Source: Parus major (taxonomy: Eukaryota; Chordata; Aves; Passeriformes; Paridae). Taken from it: a stretch of 64,000 nucleotides of DNA. The notes beneath the pieces are model-generated. The model had not been told where the DNA came from. It ran no database searches and saw only the letters and a list, made by a program, of their open reading frames with translations. The translations under genes and the position numbers were made by a program. The stretch is taken from NCBI RefSeq assembly GCF_001522545.3, contig NC_031768.1, positions 81,563,769 to 81,627,768 on the forward strand. Reading direction: 5' to 3'. Positions 24,798 through 38,034 of this stretch are shown piece by piece (within the stretch, counting starts at the first letter, position 1; the number at the start of each line of letters is the position of its first letter).

Positions 24798-26327
24798 TAC
24801 TACTTATTTTGGAAAAAAAAATAAATTTAATTGCCAGATATAAATTTGAAGAGCAATAGATCCATTTAGTACAAAGGACAATACAGAAGCAATTTTATTT
24901 GAGCAAGCAATTTATTTTACAGAAGCAATTTTATTTACTAAACAATTACTGGTGCAGGGATACTACATTTACATAAAAGTAAAATGTCAACATTTTAATA
25001 AGGACTTCATAAATCAAGACAAGAAAATAATCAAATGATAGGGAAATATTTTCTCTCAGTGAAAGCTTTAAAAGAGTAAGATGTTTAATTTTCATCATGT
25101 CAACTTTCCATCATCTAACTGAGAAATTATTTGAGTGCAGTGTTTTATGTAATAGAAGAAGCCATAACAAGAATCACTGACTGTAAACTATTGCTGGACA
25201 ACTTTACTCTTGTAAGGTGGGGAAAGGAGCCAGCAGAACAAACTGCCCAAGGAAGTAATTGCTTCATGGAAGTAATGTTACCTGCTACCTTTCAGGACAG
25301 AAGGCTTTGCAAAGAGATATAAACCTTTGAAATGCGAATATTCTTTATTCCAGTGCAAGTTAAAGCTTAAGGAAATCTGACTAAATCTAATGGCTCTTCA
25401 AGCAGCTCCTCCTGGTCTTAAACTCCCTGAGTCTTTCTTCCTATGGATTGATGGGTGGAGAATAAAAATGAGGCAAGTACACATGTACTGCCTGAATTTC
25501 ACTTCTGCCACGAGATCTAGTGACACCAAGTCCTTTAACTTACATGTGAATATGTTGCTTTCTAAAATCTTTTAAACAGACTGTGACAAACTGAAGATTT
25601 AGCAGCATGTGCCAAAGAGTAAACAAAAGAACATCAGAAATCTGTTGTGAAGAATATAAATGGATATATGAGCAGTGTTTGGTTATGTGATCATCTACAC
25701 AAACAAAGGAGCACTTGGAACGGGGATAAGAGGCAAACCCCTTGAGTTTGCATCTGAGAAGACCTCTTAGATGGCCAGATCAGGAAGATTGGCAAGAACT
25801 GCCATGGAGAGGCAGCAGGTGGAGATCACAATTCAGTAAATAGAAGTCTCTCCCTCCTCCATCAATACTAGACTAATATGTGATGTGATGCTAAGGACAG
25901 CATCATAATTCCTTACACTAGCATGCTAAAAAAAATGAATAGCATTTTCTAAAAGGTTAGGTATTTTAATACCAGTGCCCTGGGTAATACTAATTTAAAA
26001 TTTAAATTTCATCAGCTGATTTCCCTGACAGTTTCACTTATTTTTACTTCTTGTTATGAATTATACGTGCTGTTCAAATAGTTGATTGATTTTTCGTCAG
26101 ATATCTGTCAGATGCTTTTCAGTGCCTGGAAAAGTTTTCTATATATACTTATGTCTCTCTAAGTTCTTGTGCTGATGACATCACCTGTTAGTATGCAGTA
26201 ACTCAGAGAGACAGCAGGAGATTTCAATCATATGTACTAGGAGGTAACCAGGCAAAAATAAGATGTGATTTAAATTACACACGAGTATTCAAATTGTTCT
26301 CTTTAATGAAAATGACATCAAAAAGTT
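24798..26327. other. Non-coding stretch with a direct repeat
   Basis: Contains the 19-bp direct repeat at 24882-24936 and otherwise nothing I can name. Frames at 25131-25322 and 25390-25575 (plus, about 60 codons) have no domain. Confidence 0.5.
24882..24936. repeat. 19-bp direct repeat, 36-bp period
   Basis: TACAGAAGCAATTTTATTT occurs exactly at 24882-24900 and 24918-24936. The spacer also contains GCAATTTATTTTAC, a partial copy, so the region looks like a small decaying tandem array. Confidence 0.85.
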
Positions 26328-26479
26328 AATCACAGAATGTCTTGGATCAGAAAAGACCTTAAATATCCAACTCCTCTGCCATGGCCAGAATCATGTTCCA
26401 GTAGACCAAGTTATTCAAAGCTGCCCAAACTGGCCTTGAATACTTCCAGGGATGGGGCACCAACAAGTTCACTGGGAAG
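26328..26479 (-). mobile_element. CR1 LINE 3'-end fragment
   Basis: The + strand carries AATCACAGAATGTCTTGG, 'agaaaagaccttaaatatccaactcc', 'tgccatggccag', 'cttgaatacttccagggatggggcacc' and 'ttcactgggaag', the complement of the terminal 150 bp of CR1. The copy is old, with several small deletions. Confidence 0.85.
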
Positions 26480-28027
26480 AAAATGCATTGGTCACATACT
26501 TGCATAGCTTTCTATGTTAATTATTTTCTATTGTCTATTTATTAAAGAGACTGGCTAATGAGAGTCCTGAAAATGTAGGACAAAGAGTTTGTCTATTTTA
26601 TGGATACTAAAAAGGTATGTGTGCAAAGAGGGGTGACTGAGAATAAACACAGAGTTCATGGCTCTCCAGTCTGCGCTTCCAGAGAGAAGTCATTTCAACA
26701 GAAAAACATAACACCCACCCCTTCCCCTGGCTGATGCCACCACCCACTCTGTGACTCGAGCCACACATTCCTCTGCTGCCTGACTGCCACACTTACTAGA
26801 AGATGATCCAGTTTCTTCCTTTGTAGCTCATTAGGTCTCATTAAGGAGAGGGGTTTTTTTTTTCCCACTGATTCTCAAAAAATAAGCCCTTCAAGTTCTG
26901 TGCAGATAATTTTGTGTTTTCTCAGCTGGTACCAAAAAAGTGTTTGTTCATAGCACCAAACCTCAGAATTCATATGTGTGAAATATATATATAATATCAT
27001 TTATGCATTCAATCCTTACTGTTGCAGGATCTGAAAATAATAGCAACAGCTCACGATATATTTTTGCAAGCAATATTTGCTTCTTAAGCACTCAGTTCAT
27101 TAAATCTGAAAGCAGCAGAGATAAAAAGCTTGTTTAAGAAAAAGGGACAAATTAGGTTTATGAACTAAGAAATGGTTTCAGCGGAGATAAAAATATGGCA
27201 ATAGGACTAAGAATGAAGGACATTATAATATCCTTTCTAAGGGAAAAAAAAAGGAAAGGAAAAAACCTGCAAAAAATGCAGATCAGGATAAGTGTAACAT
27301 AAAAAGGAGGTGAATACTGAAAATGCACTATACCATCTGGATAATGTTTGACATCAGCAAAAGCATACAAGAATCTAAAGGAATACATGTTCCCAGTTGT
27401 AATGATACATAATATAGATAGCTAGTAGAATGAACACTTCTGTTGAGGTTGGATTCTAATTTCCTTGCTATTCCCTACTTTTTCAGTCACTTGGAACATT
27501 CTGCTTCCTTTTGGTAGCATCACATCCTTTCCCTCTGATTAATACATTAAGAAAATTCCTCTCACTACTATATCCTGGAAGTGTTTCACACAACTGGAAG
27601 ATCCTTTCAGAAACCACTGAAAAAAAAGGTCACACCAAATGAGAAGAAATCTTGCCCAATTCCACAAATATTGTCAGAGTATCAGCCTTAACATTTTCAT
27701 TTCTTCTGGCCCATGTAACATTTAGATATAAACTACACTAAAATTTCCGAGAGTTTGGGTTTATTAATTACCTCAGCTGTTCCTCAGTATCTGACATACC
27801 CGTGCTAAAATAGTAATCCCAGATTTTTTGGCAGCAGCAGGGAAAGGAGGATGCAGTTAGGCATCCTGAGGTGATCAGTGGTCTAGACACACTAAAGGCT
27901 GGATGAAGGTTGCTGTTAGAATATTCTATGTTTATGAAAATCATCTGAAAAGTGTTAAAACCTTTTGGAACAGGGAACCACACGGAGTTTTGGATTTAAT
28001 ATATAAACTGGTATAATATAATATAAA

Positions 28028-28054
28028 TTTTCAGTCTAGCCACTAGACTGAAAA
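28028..28054. repeat. Perfect 11-bp inverted repeat (tight hairpin)
   Basis: TTTTCAGTCTA (28028-28038) and TAGACTGAAAA (28044-28054) are exact complements separated by GCCAC. No element or gene is attached. Confidence 0.8.
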
Positions 28055-31000
28055 GCTGTTATCACTAGTTTAATCTTGAAATCTCACTCAGGTGAGTATT
28101 AAATTGTATCTCTTCACCAGTTCACCCCATATGTTCAACAGTAGTAAATCAGAAATAATTTATTTATCCTTTGGAGAATTGCTGGTGTGTGGTTTTTATG
28201 AACTTTCTCACTGTGAACAGACAGCACTCACAACTGATACATTGTGAGCAGCCTCCCAGGACTGAGAAGTCTGGGTGACATTTTGCAGTTAAACAAAATC
28301 TCATTCTAAGACAGAATGACACTAACAGAGAGCAGAAGCTTCAAATTAGCTGTTCATAACACACTGCTGAGCTGCTTTGATATCTTTTCAGTGTAGAGGC
28401 TAAGATGAATATTGCTCTTTGAACATTTTAATGCATATTAACACGTGTCTTCTGTGACAAATTTGGACACTATCTTCCCCTCCCCTCATATAATATATGC
28501 AGAGGTGTCAAAGAATATATGAATATGTAAATATACAGATAGAAGAACACTCAGTGTGCTGGGCATCTGTACAGATATAACCAATGTAAAAATGGAGTGT
28601 TTATTTAGCTGACAGCAAACTTGTAAATGTAAGTATTTAGGCAGAATGATACCAAATGTCTGAGTGAGCAGAAAAGAGATTAATAATATTTTATCACAAG
28701 TTTTGGTAATAAGTCTGCCATAATCAATGTCTGTTGTTATTTCAATTATGATGTTTCAAACCATACAAATTCAGCAATACCCAAGTTCAATTAAATGAGA
28801 AACAGCCTGCTCTCCAGAAAAATAAGGAGATGGGCAACCAATGTACTTAATCTGGAAGATATTTTCATCAAAATCTAAAGCATAATTTATGAAGAAGATG
28901 AAAATATCAGATATTGTCCATGAGAGGAGCAGCAGAACAGATTAAATAGCGTGCATCTGGTTGAAAATGTAACATGTTTAACAAAGCATTAATTAGAATT
29001 TCCAGTTGAAGTTCCATTTAGTTAAAACATTTAAGTGCATGGGATATGTGCATCTGATATGCATGCATTTCAAATTATTAGAGCAATTTTCATTAGCAGA
29101 CACTATATCAGTATGCTCCAGAGTGCTAGAAAAGACTTTCTCTGATGCCTTTTCTGTATATCATTTGATGCCAGAATTATCATTAATTTCTTTTAACCTC
29201 TTCACTTTCACAACATGCTTTCACACAGGTTTGCTTCATTACCTCTCCAGGGTGAAATACACATTTCCTTGACAGAGCTGAACATCAATAGCTAAAATAA
29301 CTCAAGAATCCTGCTGTATGGCCACTAGTGGAATGAGATACATGAGTGGGCAAGGAGGAGCTGTGGGGAGTCAATTTGTCCTGGTTAGTGGTGTGGCAGG
29401 AGCGCTGGCTGTCTTAGTGCCACTGCAAACCCCTAACAGAGGTGTGCTGCTGCACATGGCACGGCCCTCACCTCTGGTGTGGAGCAGTTTCCTCCAAGAG
29501 ACCAAAGAGAATAGGCTATTTAATGTGCTACCATTTTCTGAATACCATTTTTTTAAAAACAAAATATCCTTTCTAAGGACCAACAGGGCATCTTGTACTG
29601 CAATAAAGGCGTGGCAATAACTAAGGAAATGCTGGAGTCAGTGCAGTTCGACTCTTTACTGACTTTTTGGAACAATCAATGTCAGCACATTAATATAAGA
29701 TGGAAACAAAAGACAAGACTAGAATAAGCCTTCATTTGGAAGGTCTTTATCTCTCCCTATGTAGTATGAATGAAAATCTTAAGCTTTGTGATAGCAGTGC
29801 CTAATTTTAAGTGAGCAGTTTACAGCTAAACTAGCAAAGCAGCAGCATTCAGCAGCACTCCACTGAACCTAGCTCAATGCACACTGTAAAATTTGTGCTT
29901 TCTCCACAAAGCTATTTATACTTTCTTCACATCAAATACCCAAGGACACAAAGAAATATGAATTTTAATCTGTGGGGTACTCCTACATGTAAAAAGACAT
30001 TTGTCACCTGGTAAATCTAGATTTAAAGCTGAAAGTTCACAAAATTATATTAGATTTAAAATTATTTCTCTTGTAAGACTCAGAGACACCACTTGTCCAA
30101 AGCCTTAAACTCTGCTTTTCATCATGATGAGCTGCAAGAGAATTGAGGCACAGCCTTCTCAATGCAACTGATACAAAGAAGTTTTTATAACCTCTTAGCT
30201 TTGTCTCTCACATTTCTCACTATGGTAAGAAAATCATCCAAAATTCTCTTCCTGAAAAAATAATCTAAAAAATACAAAAGCACAGAGATGTACTAATAGA
30301 AATTCTGTCTTTTTTATGAAGTTGACCTATTTTTTTCTCATGTTACTTCTGAACCTGCTTCCTCTGAATGACATGCTGTATTATGCCATTAGACCTACAG
30401 AGCCTCGGTGTGTTATGAATCTCCAGCATCATGCATATTTGTGGTACTCAGCCACCACAAACAGATGGTTTGTGCACACACAATGTCACTTGGTGCTCAA
30501 AGATTCACAGAAAGTCTGGAAAGAGGAAGGGTTTCACTATGGTTAGAACTGTTGGTCACCAGCTACATTTAGCTCAGCGTCTTTCAATAAAGCAAGCAAC
30601 CATTTTCTCTTTCACCTGCAAGTGAAATCTAAGCTTTGTTTAGCCAAAGACAGGCAGTTGTAATAATCCATAGTCACCTCTTTTCCCAGCATTTCCATTG
30701 CCATCCTGCTTTTCATTTGATTTCAGATTCTCAGCTCTGTAAATGAAGTGCAGTGGAGAATTTCTGCAATATAAGCTTGTAATAAGGATAAATTACAGGC
30801 TCAAGACAAATGCTTCAGGCATCAGATTAGATGATTTATAGCAGCTAGGTTTGAATAAGATCAAGGCTTTATTCATCCAGTTTGTCAGTTGCACAAAATT
30901 GATAATTGGATAAAGTTCAGGTCACAGCTAACATACTGTAAAACATTCTCTTTTTTTGGTTTGGTTTGGTTTTTTAACAGAAAGTTCATCAGTAAAAAGC

Positions 31001-31264
31001 TCTGGATTATTCTGCATTATTACTCATTTCATCAGGTGACTGTCTCAAGTAAAGACAGCAGAAGAGCAAACCCCAAGTTTTCCCTCTCCCATCAGAAGAA
31101 TCAAGCTGAACTAAGCAAGTCCTCTACCAATATAAGGTTATATACTGATTTATCTTTTAGAACAGCCAGTCTCTACACACTGGGCAGAAAGAGCCAGTCT
31201 AATTTAAGAGTGTCTCTGAGCAATGCTCTCTACAAGCCTGTGAGGATACATATTTCTCTCCACT

Positions 31265-31339
31265 NNNNNNNNNNNNNNNNNNNNNNNNNNNNNNNNNNNN
31301 NNNNNNNNNNNNNNNNNNNNNNNNNNNNNNNNNNNNNNN
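31265..31339. other. Assembly gap, 75 N
   Basis: A run of 75 unknown bases lies 32 bp from a 30-A homopolymer. The gap probably reflects difficulty sequencing simple sequence here. Its true length is unknown. Confidence 0.98.
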
Positions 31340-31368
31340 ATAATGAAACTATAGGGCTACTAGAATCA

Positions 31369-31371
<3 letters not shown>

Positions 31372-31403
<32 letters not shown>

Positions 31404-31412
31404 AAAAAAAAA
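31372..31412. repeat. Poly-A tract (A30-G-A10)
   Basis: Thirty A residues, one G, then ten A residues. It could be a retrocopy tail, with the body lost in the adjacent gap, or a plain homopolymer. The 32 bases between gap and tract match nothing I know. Confidence 0.9.
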
Positions 31413-33910
31413 CCCAAACAAAAATATGTATTCTAAGGGAATTATTTAACTGGTTTGTGAATATATTATACAGCTATAAACACACATTGCTTATTCTTAA
31501 TATGCAATATTCTAGCCTATTCAATTAAATAAAATGCAATAAATCCTGGTGATATGATACCTCTTGACTTCCTCCAAATGTCTGCAGGGCATTGTAATAT
31601 GGAGCACTATGCTGAAACTGTATCTTACTTTAAACATTTGTTTCACCAACCAATGCTCTGTGATAGAGCTTCATGCCATTCTCTCCTAGAATTAACTTTG
31701 AAATGTTAAAATATCTTTATTTGTAGCAATTTAGAAAGTATTGCAATAGCCTGTTTCCTTACATGCCCATAGCCTGTGCACTAAAACCAGACCCACTGAA
31801 AAGAAAACCAGTTGATGTCAAGGACATGAGTTCTCATGTACCTTTAGGAATTGGAAATAGATCAGTTTTGAGTTCTTTGGTTCACTGATGCTGAAGAACC
31901 ACAGACAGGCAGTTGAATCATTAATTCTTTGGGTTATTTAACCAGAACATGAGATACCTGGCCACACTTAAAGTTAAGAAGCAATCTGTTTTAGAAGGTC
32001 TGAAAATTCACAGAACAGCAGAAACAATAGAAATATTCTGTGTATTCATTTTTCAGAAACAGTCCCTTTGCATGAACATGCTGAGCCTCCACTCAAAGCC
32101 TATTTTTTAGCTTGAGCAAATCTTTACTTGAAAAAATCAAGTAAGATTAACAAATAATGAGTTGCGTCATATGAAGATGTAGGAAGGACAAGTTACACAA
32201 CACCACTCTTGGGCATAGAGAACTTCTGTTTGCCTACTAACATAAACATCAAGCCAGGATGAAAATTATGTTTTGCTGCAGCTTATGGGGTCTCTTTGCA
32301 TCATACCACCCAACTAATTCCTATAAATGAGATAGCACTGTGTTTTTATGCACAAAGCTTGATGTAACCATAAATTTTATTTTTGCTGTCTTTTTAATGT
32401 TAACATGTTCTGATTTTGTGGGTCTCAAGTACCACCACAACTGCACAGATACTGTAAGTTTTCACACACTGTTGCCACGTAAAATCATTTGTCTTTAGAT
32501 ACCTGATAGGCAATATAATAATACAGACTATTTCTTGACTGGACAGTATAATCCTTGACTTTTCAAATCTCTGAATTTTCTGCTGTCATCTGCTTCAAGA
32601 CAGAAAAAACCTCAGTCTACATCTCCAGCTTTTCCTACATTGACCAGTAAAAGCTGCTCTCTGGATTTAGATGTGGTTCAGTCTTAGTCTTGCTGCAAAT
32701 ATTATCGCATCTCTATTAAAGACATAAATAAGAAACCAAGAAGAAAGGAACTTCAACCAGTGGACATTATAGATCCTTTACTAACCAAGCACTTTTTCCA
32801 TAGGCAATTTATGAACGCATTTTCCTTCTTTCTTTTCCTCCATTCCCATAATTTTTTGGCATTGCTCAGACTCACTTTTCTACACATGGTACATTTCTGT
32901 AGACCATTTTCACACATTCCTATAACTTTTTTATCAATCTCTTCTCCAATATACCCACTGACACTCTCTCATCCCAAGTTATCTTTCCAAGCAGATACAC
33001 AGACATGGAAAGAAAAGTCATCAGTGCTATTAGGAGGATAACCTAAGACAACTAAGGTTTTCCTCTTTGAGATCAATTACTCATTCAAAAGCCATCTCCT
33101 TCCCAGCAGCTAAAGAAGGCAAGTGCTGACATTCACAGAAAAACTTTGGAATTTGCTCAGCAATCTCCTAATTTTAACTGTTGAATTACTAGGAAGTAGC
33201 AAAGGAAACATTAAACCCTCAAAACATTAAAAAAAATATCTTAGAGCTCATGAAGTCATCTGTTTGAAAAGTCATAGAAAGGGGTCTATACTCTGTAAGA
33301 ATAGGCAAAATTTCTACCTGCTGATACCAGACTGCTACCATCTCCAAATTACACCAAAGACCAGTGAGTCATTTTTAAAAACTCATTGTGGATCTAGTTT
33401 TTTTCTCCATTACTGCTTGGAATGGCCCTGTGAAAGCACCGTTAATTCATCTATAAAAGACTTTAAAATTAGTTATGGCCAGAATAAGTTTAGCTAACAC
33501 ACTTCCAGGCTGATGCACCAGCCCTTGGCCTAACGTGGGAACACAACAGTGGAAGAACTTTTCTTTCCCCAGAAGGTTTTTTTTCCGTAGTAAAAGCAGT
33601 GTTAAAAAATACTTTAGGATTATCAGGGAGGAAGCTTTATCCCCTTTGTCCCAAAGCATCTGGTACACTATGGTCATGTGAAATTGTCCTTTGGCCACTT
33701 TCAGTATGTACTTTTGGAACCCTTCTATAAGTGAACACTGACTCTTTTCCCGCGTGTTAGAAGGACCCAGATAAAGAAGAATAAAACTGGGTCTTCTCAG
33801 TTCAGTTTCCCATCAGGTTGCCAGGAGTGGTACTTCATATATGACAGCAAAATATCCTGCAAAGCTGCTTCTTTATGATCTGTCTTTAAAGTAGTAATTA
33901 ATTTAAAAAG

Positions 33911-34082
33911 AGAAGTTGTTATTGCACCATCCCTGGAAGTATTTGAGGTCAGTCTGGATGGGACTTTCAGCACACTGGTCTTGTGGAAGATGTCGCTGCC
34001 CATGACAGGGGGGTTGGAATTAGGTGATCACCTATGGTTTGGGTTCTAACCCGAACCATTCTATGATTCTGTGATTCTGTTA
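33911..34082 (+). mobile_element. CR1 LINE 3'-end fragment with complete tail
   Basis: It reads 'gcaccatccctggaagtatttgaggtcagtctggatggga', 'ctggtcttgtggaagatgtcgctgcccatgacaggggggttgga' and ends 'gaaccattctatgattctgtgattctgt', a well-preserved CR1 3' microsatellite tail. Just before the tail, the expected 'tttaaggtcccttccaaccc' stretch is replaced by an inverted copy of the tail sequence (34034-34059). Confidence 0.9.
34034..34059. repeat. 12-bp inverted repeat inside CR1 tail
   Basis: ATGGTTTGGGTT (34034-34045) and AACCCGAACCAT (34048-34059) are complementary except at one position and are separated by CT. In typical CR1 copies only the second arm is present, so the first arm looks like an inverted duplicate of it. 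Confidence 0.75.
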
Positions 34083-36973
34083 AAAATCATCACTAGCTTG
34101 TGTTTTTCTAATGTGTTTTTGTACCTCTTCTGCCCTACTTCAGCTATTTTTATTTTTTCCTTAATTAAGAAACTGTTTGGGAGAGGGTCTGGTTTTTTTT
34201 ATTCTGTGTTCCAATGAAACTGCTGCCTTGCACAATACCTCCCAGTTTTCACAACAGATATAAAGATAGCAGGGGGAAAAAAAACCCAGTAAGAAGGAAT
34301 TGATTTTGTACACTTTGTTAACACTAGTTAATGAAAAATTCCTAATGGCTTGAAAAACAGATTTTAAATTTTTCTTCTTTTAAAAGTTTGGCTTTAAAAT
34401 TTCACCAAAAAATGCATTTACCTGAATTCTAAATGCAGGTTATGTCAGAAAATATATGTCACTCACATTTACTCCAATTCCTGTATTTCATTGCAAACAT
34501 ATCTGAAAGCTGCACCATTATTGACAACAGTATATGAGAAAAAAAGTTTGTAGTATTGATTATGCCAACAGGCACTTGTCAAGGTCAAGGAAAGAGAAGG
34601 TAAGGTCAAAGTGAAATGTTCAAGTATTTAAAAGTTACCAGAAAAAGCAGCCTGGTGCTGTAGAAGTCAAAATGAAGCAGAGAAGAGGAAAAGCTGAAAC
34701 ATTAAGAAAAACTAAACCTTAAAAGTGACCAAGGTCTGTCTAGGAAATAGAGGGTGAGATTTTAAAGTTTGGACCCCACAATGTTCAGTCCTTAACATAT
34801 AATCACACTCTTCAAAATCAATCACTAATAAATTTCAATTAAAGTCACAGAATCACAGAGCTATAGAATTACAATCTGAGTTGGAAGTGAGATGGAAGTG
34901 TGTACTATTCAACTCAAAGTAGAATTTCAAGGTTGAATCAGGCATCTCATGGCCTATATTATTTTGAAATAATTTCAGGTCCTGATTATTTTAGAAAATT
35001 TTAAAAGGAACTTTGAAAAAATTAAATCCAGAAGTTCTGTGGGGTTTAAGCTGAATGCCAATTTGAGCTAAGAAAATCAAAATTCTTTTCACAGCATTTC
35101 TAAGCAAAATGTAAGAATCTTGTTATTGGAAACAGTACTATGAGTTAAACTGCATATTTCCAAAGGGACAGAGCTTTCAGAGGTCACTAAAAGAGGCAGA
35201 AACCCTTGGATTATAGGGCAGAAATTTAGAATGAGCTGTATTTTGCTTGTAATTGCAAAGTTTAAATAAGTAACTAAGAAAAGGTTTATTTGTCAAAAAA
35301 ACCCTTTAATTTTCTAATTCCTATGGCCAAAGTGAGCTATAACTCTTCTTAGATAAGTAGAATATATTGCAATTATGTGTATGTGTATGTGTGTAAAAAC
35401 CTAAGACAGCTCATTCAATGATAATTAAAATCTCCAATAGCACTGAAGGCTATAGTAAAGCAGCTCTGCATATTCTCTCTCAACAATATTCTGTGCCTTG
35501 TAGAAAGCCAAATCATAGCAAAAGTATAATTTTATCAATTCTCTTGGTACTCTCTGTTGCAACTAGAACAAATTTTATTTTTATTTAGTAGAGTTGGAAT
35601 AAAGTCTCATAACAGATGCTGAACATGGAAAGGTCGCTTAATTGTCTGGGCTTTATAGAATTCAAAGTCTTGATGTCTGAAATTTCTGCAGGCTTTAACT
35701 ATGGATTAAACTAAACTCAGCCATTCTTCATTTGCAATTTAATCAGTAACAATGTGTTTTGTAAACAAATGAAAAAGTGCTGTTTTTCTGTTATTGAGAG
35801 TTGAGTGCAAAAGCTATTGTAGAAAAAATTCTCCCATGGTAAAATCTCACTCCCAAGTGAGTTAATCAGTTTACTCTTAATTGCTTCTTTTTGTTCTCTA
35901 AAATCCTCCAAGTTACCTACTAATTCCTATATATATTTTCATACCTTTCTGAATGAAAATGTGCTTTTAACTGGATTACATCATTGAGATAAAATTTTTA
36001 ACCAAACATTTTCTTCTTAGAGACATAGACACTTGATGTTACAGTAAGGTCTACATTTCTATTGCACAAAGAAATTAGAGTACTCTTTTATATGAGGGTC
36101 CTATAAACATAACTGTATTATAAAGATATCATTTTATCATGATCACTTCCACCTTGGGAAATACTTTTTCAAATAACATACAAAAATATCCCCTTTTTAG
36201 CTGTAAACCTCCTATAAACATTTTATATAAACAATCAAGAGACTTTGAGTTCACTACAGAAAGAGTATTTATTTCTACTAACATTATGTGTTTCTATAAT
36301 TTCATTATGCATTTCTAATAACATAATAACTGCTTCCATAGCATTATTTAACACTTTCCTTGTTCTTTCCTGAATGGATGAATATTTATACTGTGAAGCA
36401 AAAAGAAAAATAATTTTGATCTCTTAATTGGAGACTGAATACATAAAAAAATTAGGTAGGACAGATGACTGAGGCAGTTGCCACCAATGTAAAGTAAAAG
36501 TACTAGCAGTACATTTTAAGATAGAATATGCTTCTTTTTTTTCAGAAAGGTTGTATCATGTAACTATTTTATCTTAAGCTACAAGATGATTTATGATTCA
36601 TTTCTGAATTTACTATCAGAGATAAAATAATTACATCATTTCCAATGATCAGTGATATCTCAACTTTCTAACTTTAATAAATAATAACATCTTAATGATT
36701 ACTTATTTGCTTAATATTTAACCAGGATGATGCCTCCAGAAACAATATGTTTCTTAAGGAAAATTACCCTTAGATGCAAAAGTGCATCTGAGTTTCTTAA
36801 CTCCTTACTGCTGTCTAATGATGATTTCATAAAATTATTTCAAGGTTGCCTAATAACTTGAAAGATTACAAAGACTGCTGATTTTTGAGTCTTTAGTTTC
36901 AGAATTCCTGGGCCAGACCTTCAGGGTTGGGAAGCATTTGTAGCTCTCATGATATTCCACTTAAGTTTACTTT
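34083..36973. other. Non-coding stretch, AT-rich
   Basis: Only a CR1 tip at 34845-34935 and a short GTGTATGT repeat near 35376-35396 stand out. A piece at about 35160-35230 faintly recalls MIR but is not called. No gene is supported. Confidence 0.5.
34845..34935 (-). mobile_element. CR1 LINE 3' tip, degraded
   Basis: TCACAGAATCACAGAGCTAT, 'agaattacaatctgagttggaag' and then 'attcaactcaaag' resemble the complement of the CCAACTC-type CR1 3' terminus and tail. Only about 90 bp can be matched and the inner end is uncertain. Confidence 0.6.
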
Positions 36974-37295
36974 AGAACCATAGAATCTTAGAATTATTCC
37001 AAGATCATCAAGTCCAACCTTCAGCTGAATACCAGCCATCCCACTGAACCATATAGCAAAGTCTCATGTCAACTCATTTTTTGGACTCTTCCAGGCACAG
37101 TACCACTTCCCTGGGCATCTTGTTCCAATGCTTATCCATTCTTCCAGTAAAGAAATTTTTTCTAATATCCATCTGAACCTCCCCTGGGAACAACTTGAGG
37201 CCATTTTCCCCTGTCTTATCACTAATTGCCTGAAAGAAGAGGCCAACCCTCACCTTGGCACAACCTGTTTTCCAGAAGTTGTAGACAGCAACGAT
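36974..37295 (-). mobile_element. CR1 LINE fragment, about 320 bp
   Basis: The + strand runs ACCATAGAATCTTAGAATTA, 'atcatcaagtccaacct', 'ttccctgggcatcttgttccaatgctt', 'ttccagtaaagaaattttttctaatatccatctgaacctcccctggg', 'cccctgtcttatcactaattgcctg', 'gaggccaaccctcaccttggcacaacctg' and 'gttgtagacagc'. This is the complement of a CR1 3' region of a third subfamily, in which the 'GTTGTAGAGAGC' block is typical. No intact frame remains. Confidence 0.9.
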
Positions 37296-38034
37296 ATGTA
37301 ACTAAACAATTACAAAATCCCAAGTGTTTCAAGGAAGAAAATTATAATCAAGGCAAGTGGGCTTTAGCCTGAACCAGAGAAAATTTACATTAAAAAAACC
37401 CAATATAAATAGATAAACACTATTATCTATTAAGGGGGGAAAAACAACAACCAAAAAACCTCTCAAGGAAGTGAAGCAGAGTCTGATGTTGCAAGCTGAC
37501 CACATGGGCATGTCTATGAAAGAAAGGAAATGCTCTAATGAAATATAACTCTTACTGACTAGAGATAAGAAATAAATTTCCTCTCCTTTAAAACGGCTGA
37601 CTTCTTTGCGCCATCTTGCATTCAAATTACCAATAAATATTTCCTATTTCTGTGAGGCAGATGTTATAGGAACCCAATGATGGTCTCTGTGGATGTGGCT
37701 GCCTCCTGAAGGAAATATAGAACACATTCAGCAGCGCAGTGAGGTTAAAGTTTACTCCAGAAACCAGGGTTAGCGGATGGTCAGGACCACATTGGCTTTA
37801 AAGGAGGCTATGGGAATTGAGGCTGCCACAAATACTCAGCACTTTTGGCTTTGTTTTCCAAGAAAGCTGGAAGTGTTTTCAGCAGCCTCACAGCTGTGCA
37901 GGTACCTCATGGAGCCCTCAGAATTTGCAGGGGTTTGTACAGAAGGATTAGACTGAAGCCACCATCGCTTCAGGAAACAGCTACAGACATGTGGACAAAG
38001 CTTTACCAAATGTGAGCTAAAAAACCTGAACCAA

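Larger units (their letters stand above)
26480..33910. other. Long non-coding stretch, assembly gap and poly-A
   Basis: More than 7 kb without a CR1 or LTR that I can recognise. It holds hairpins at 28028-28054 and 32119-32148, a short TTTGG repeat near 30957-30975, an N gap (31265-31339) and a poly-A (31372-31412). The 186-codon plus frame at 30889-31449 crosses the N run and encodes poly-lysine from the A tract, so it is not a gene. Frames at 29006-29620 and 32760-33041 show no domain. Confidence 0.5.

Noticed and set aside
30889..31449. 186-codon plus-strand open frame, the longest in the window
   Set aside because: It passes through 75 N bases and ends in poly-lysine from the A tract, with no domain or coding signature outside these.
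35160..35230. GAGGTCACTAAAAGAGGCAG resembling a MIR complement
   Set aside because: A single weak block without co-linear support.
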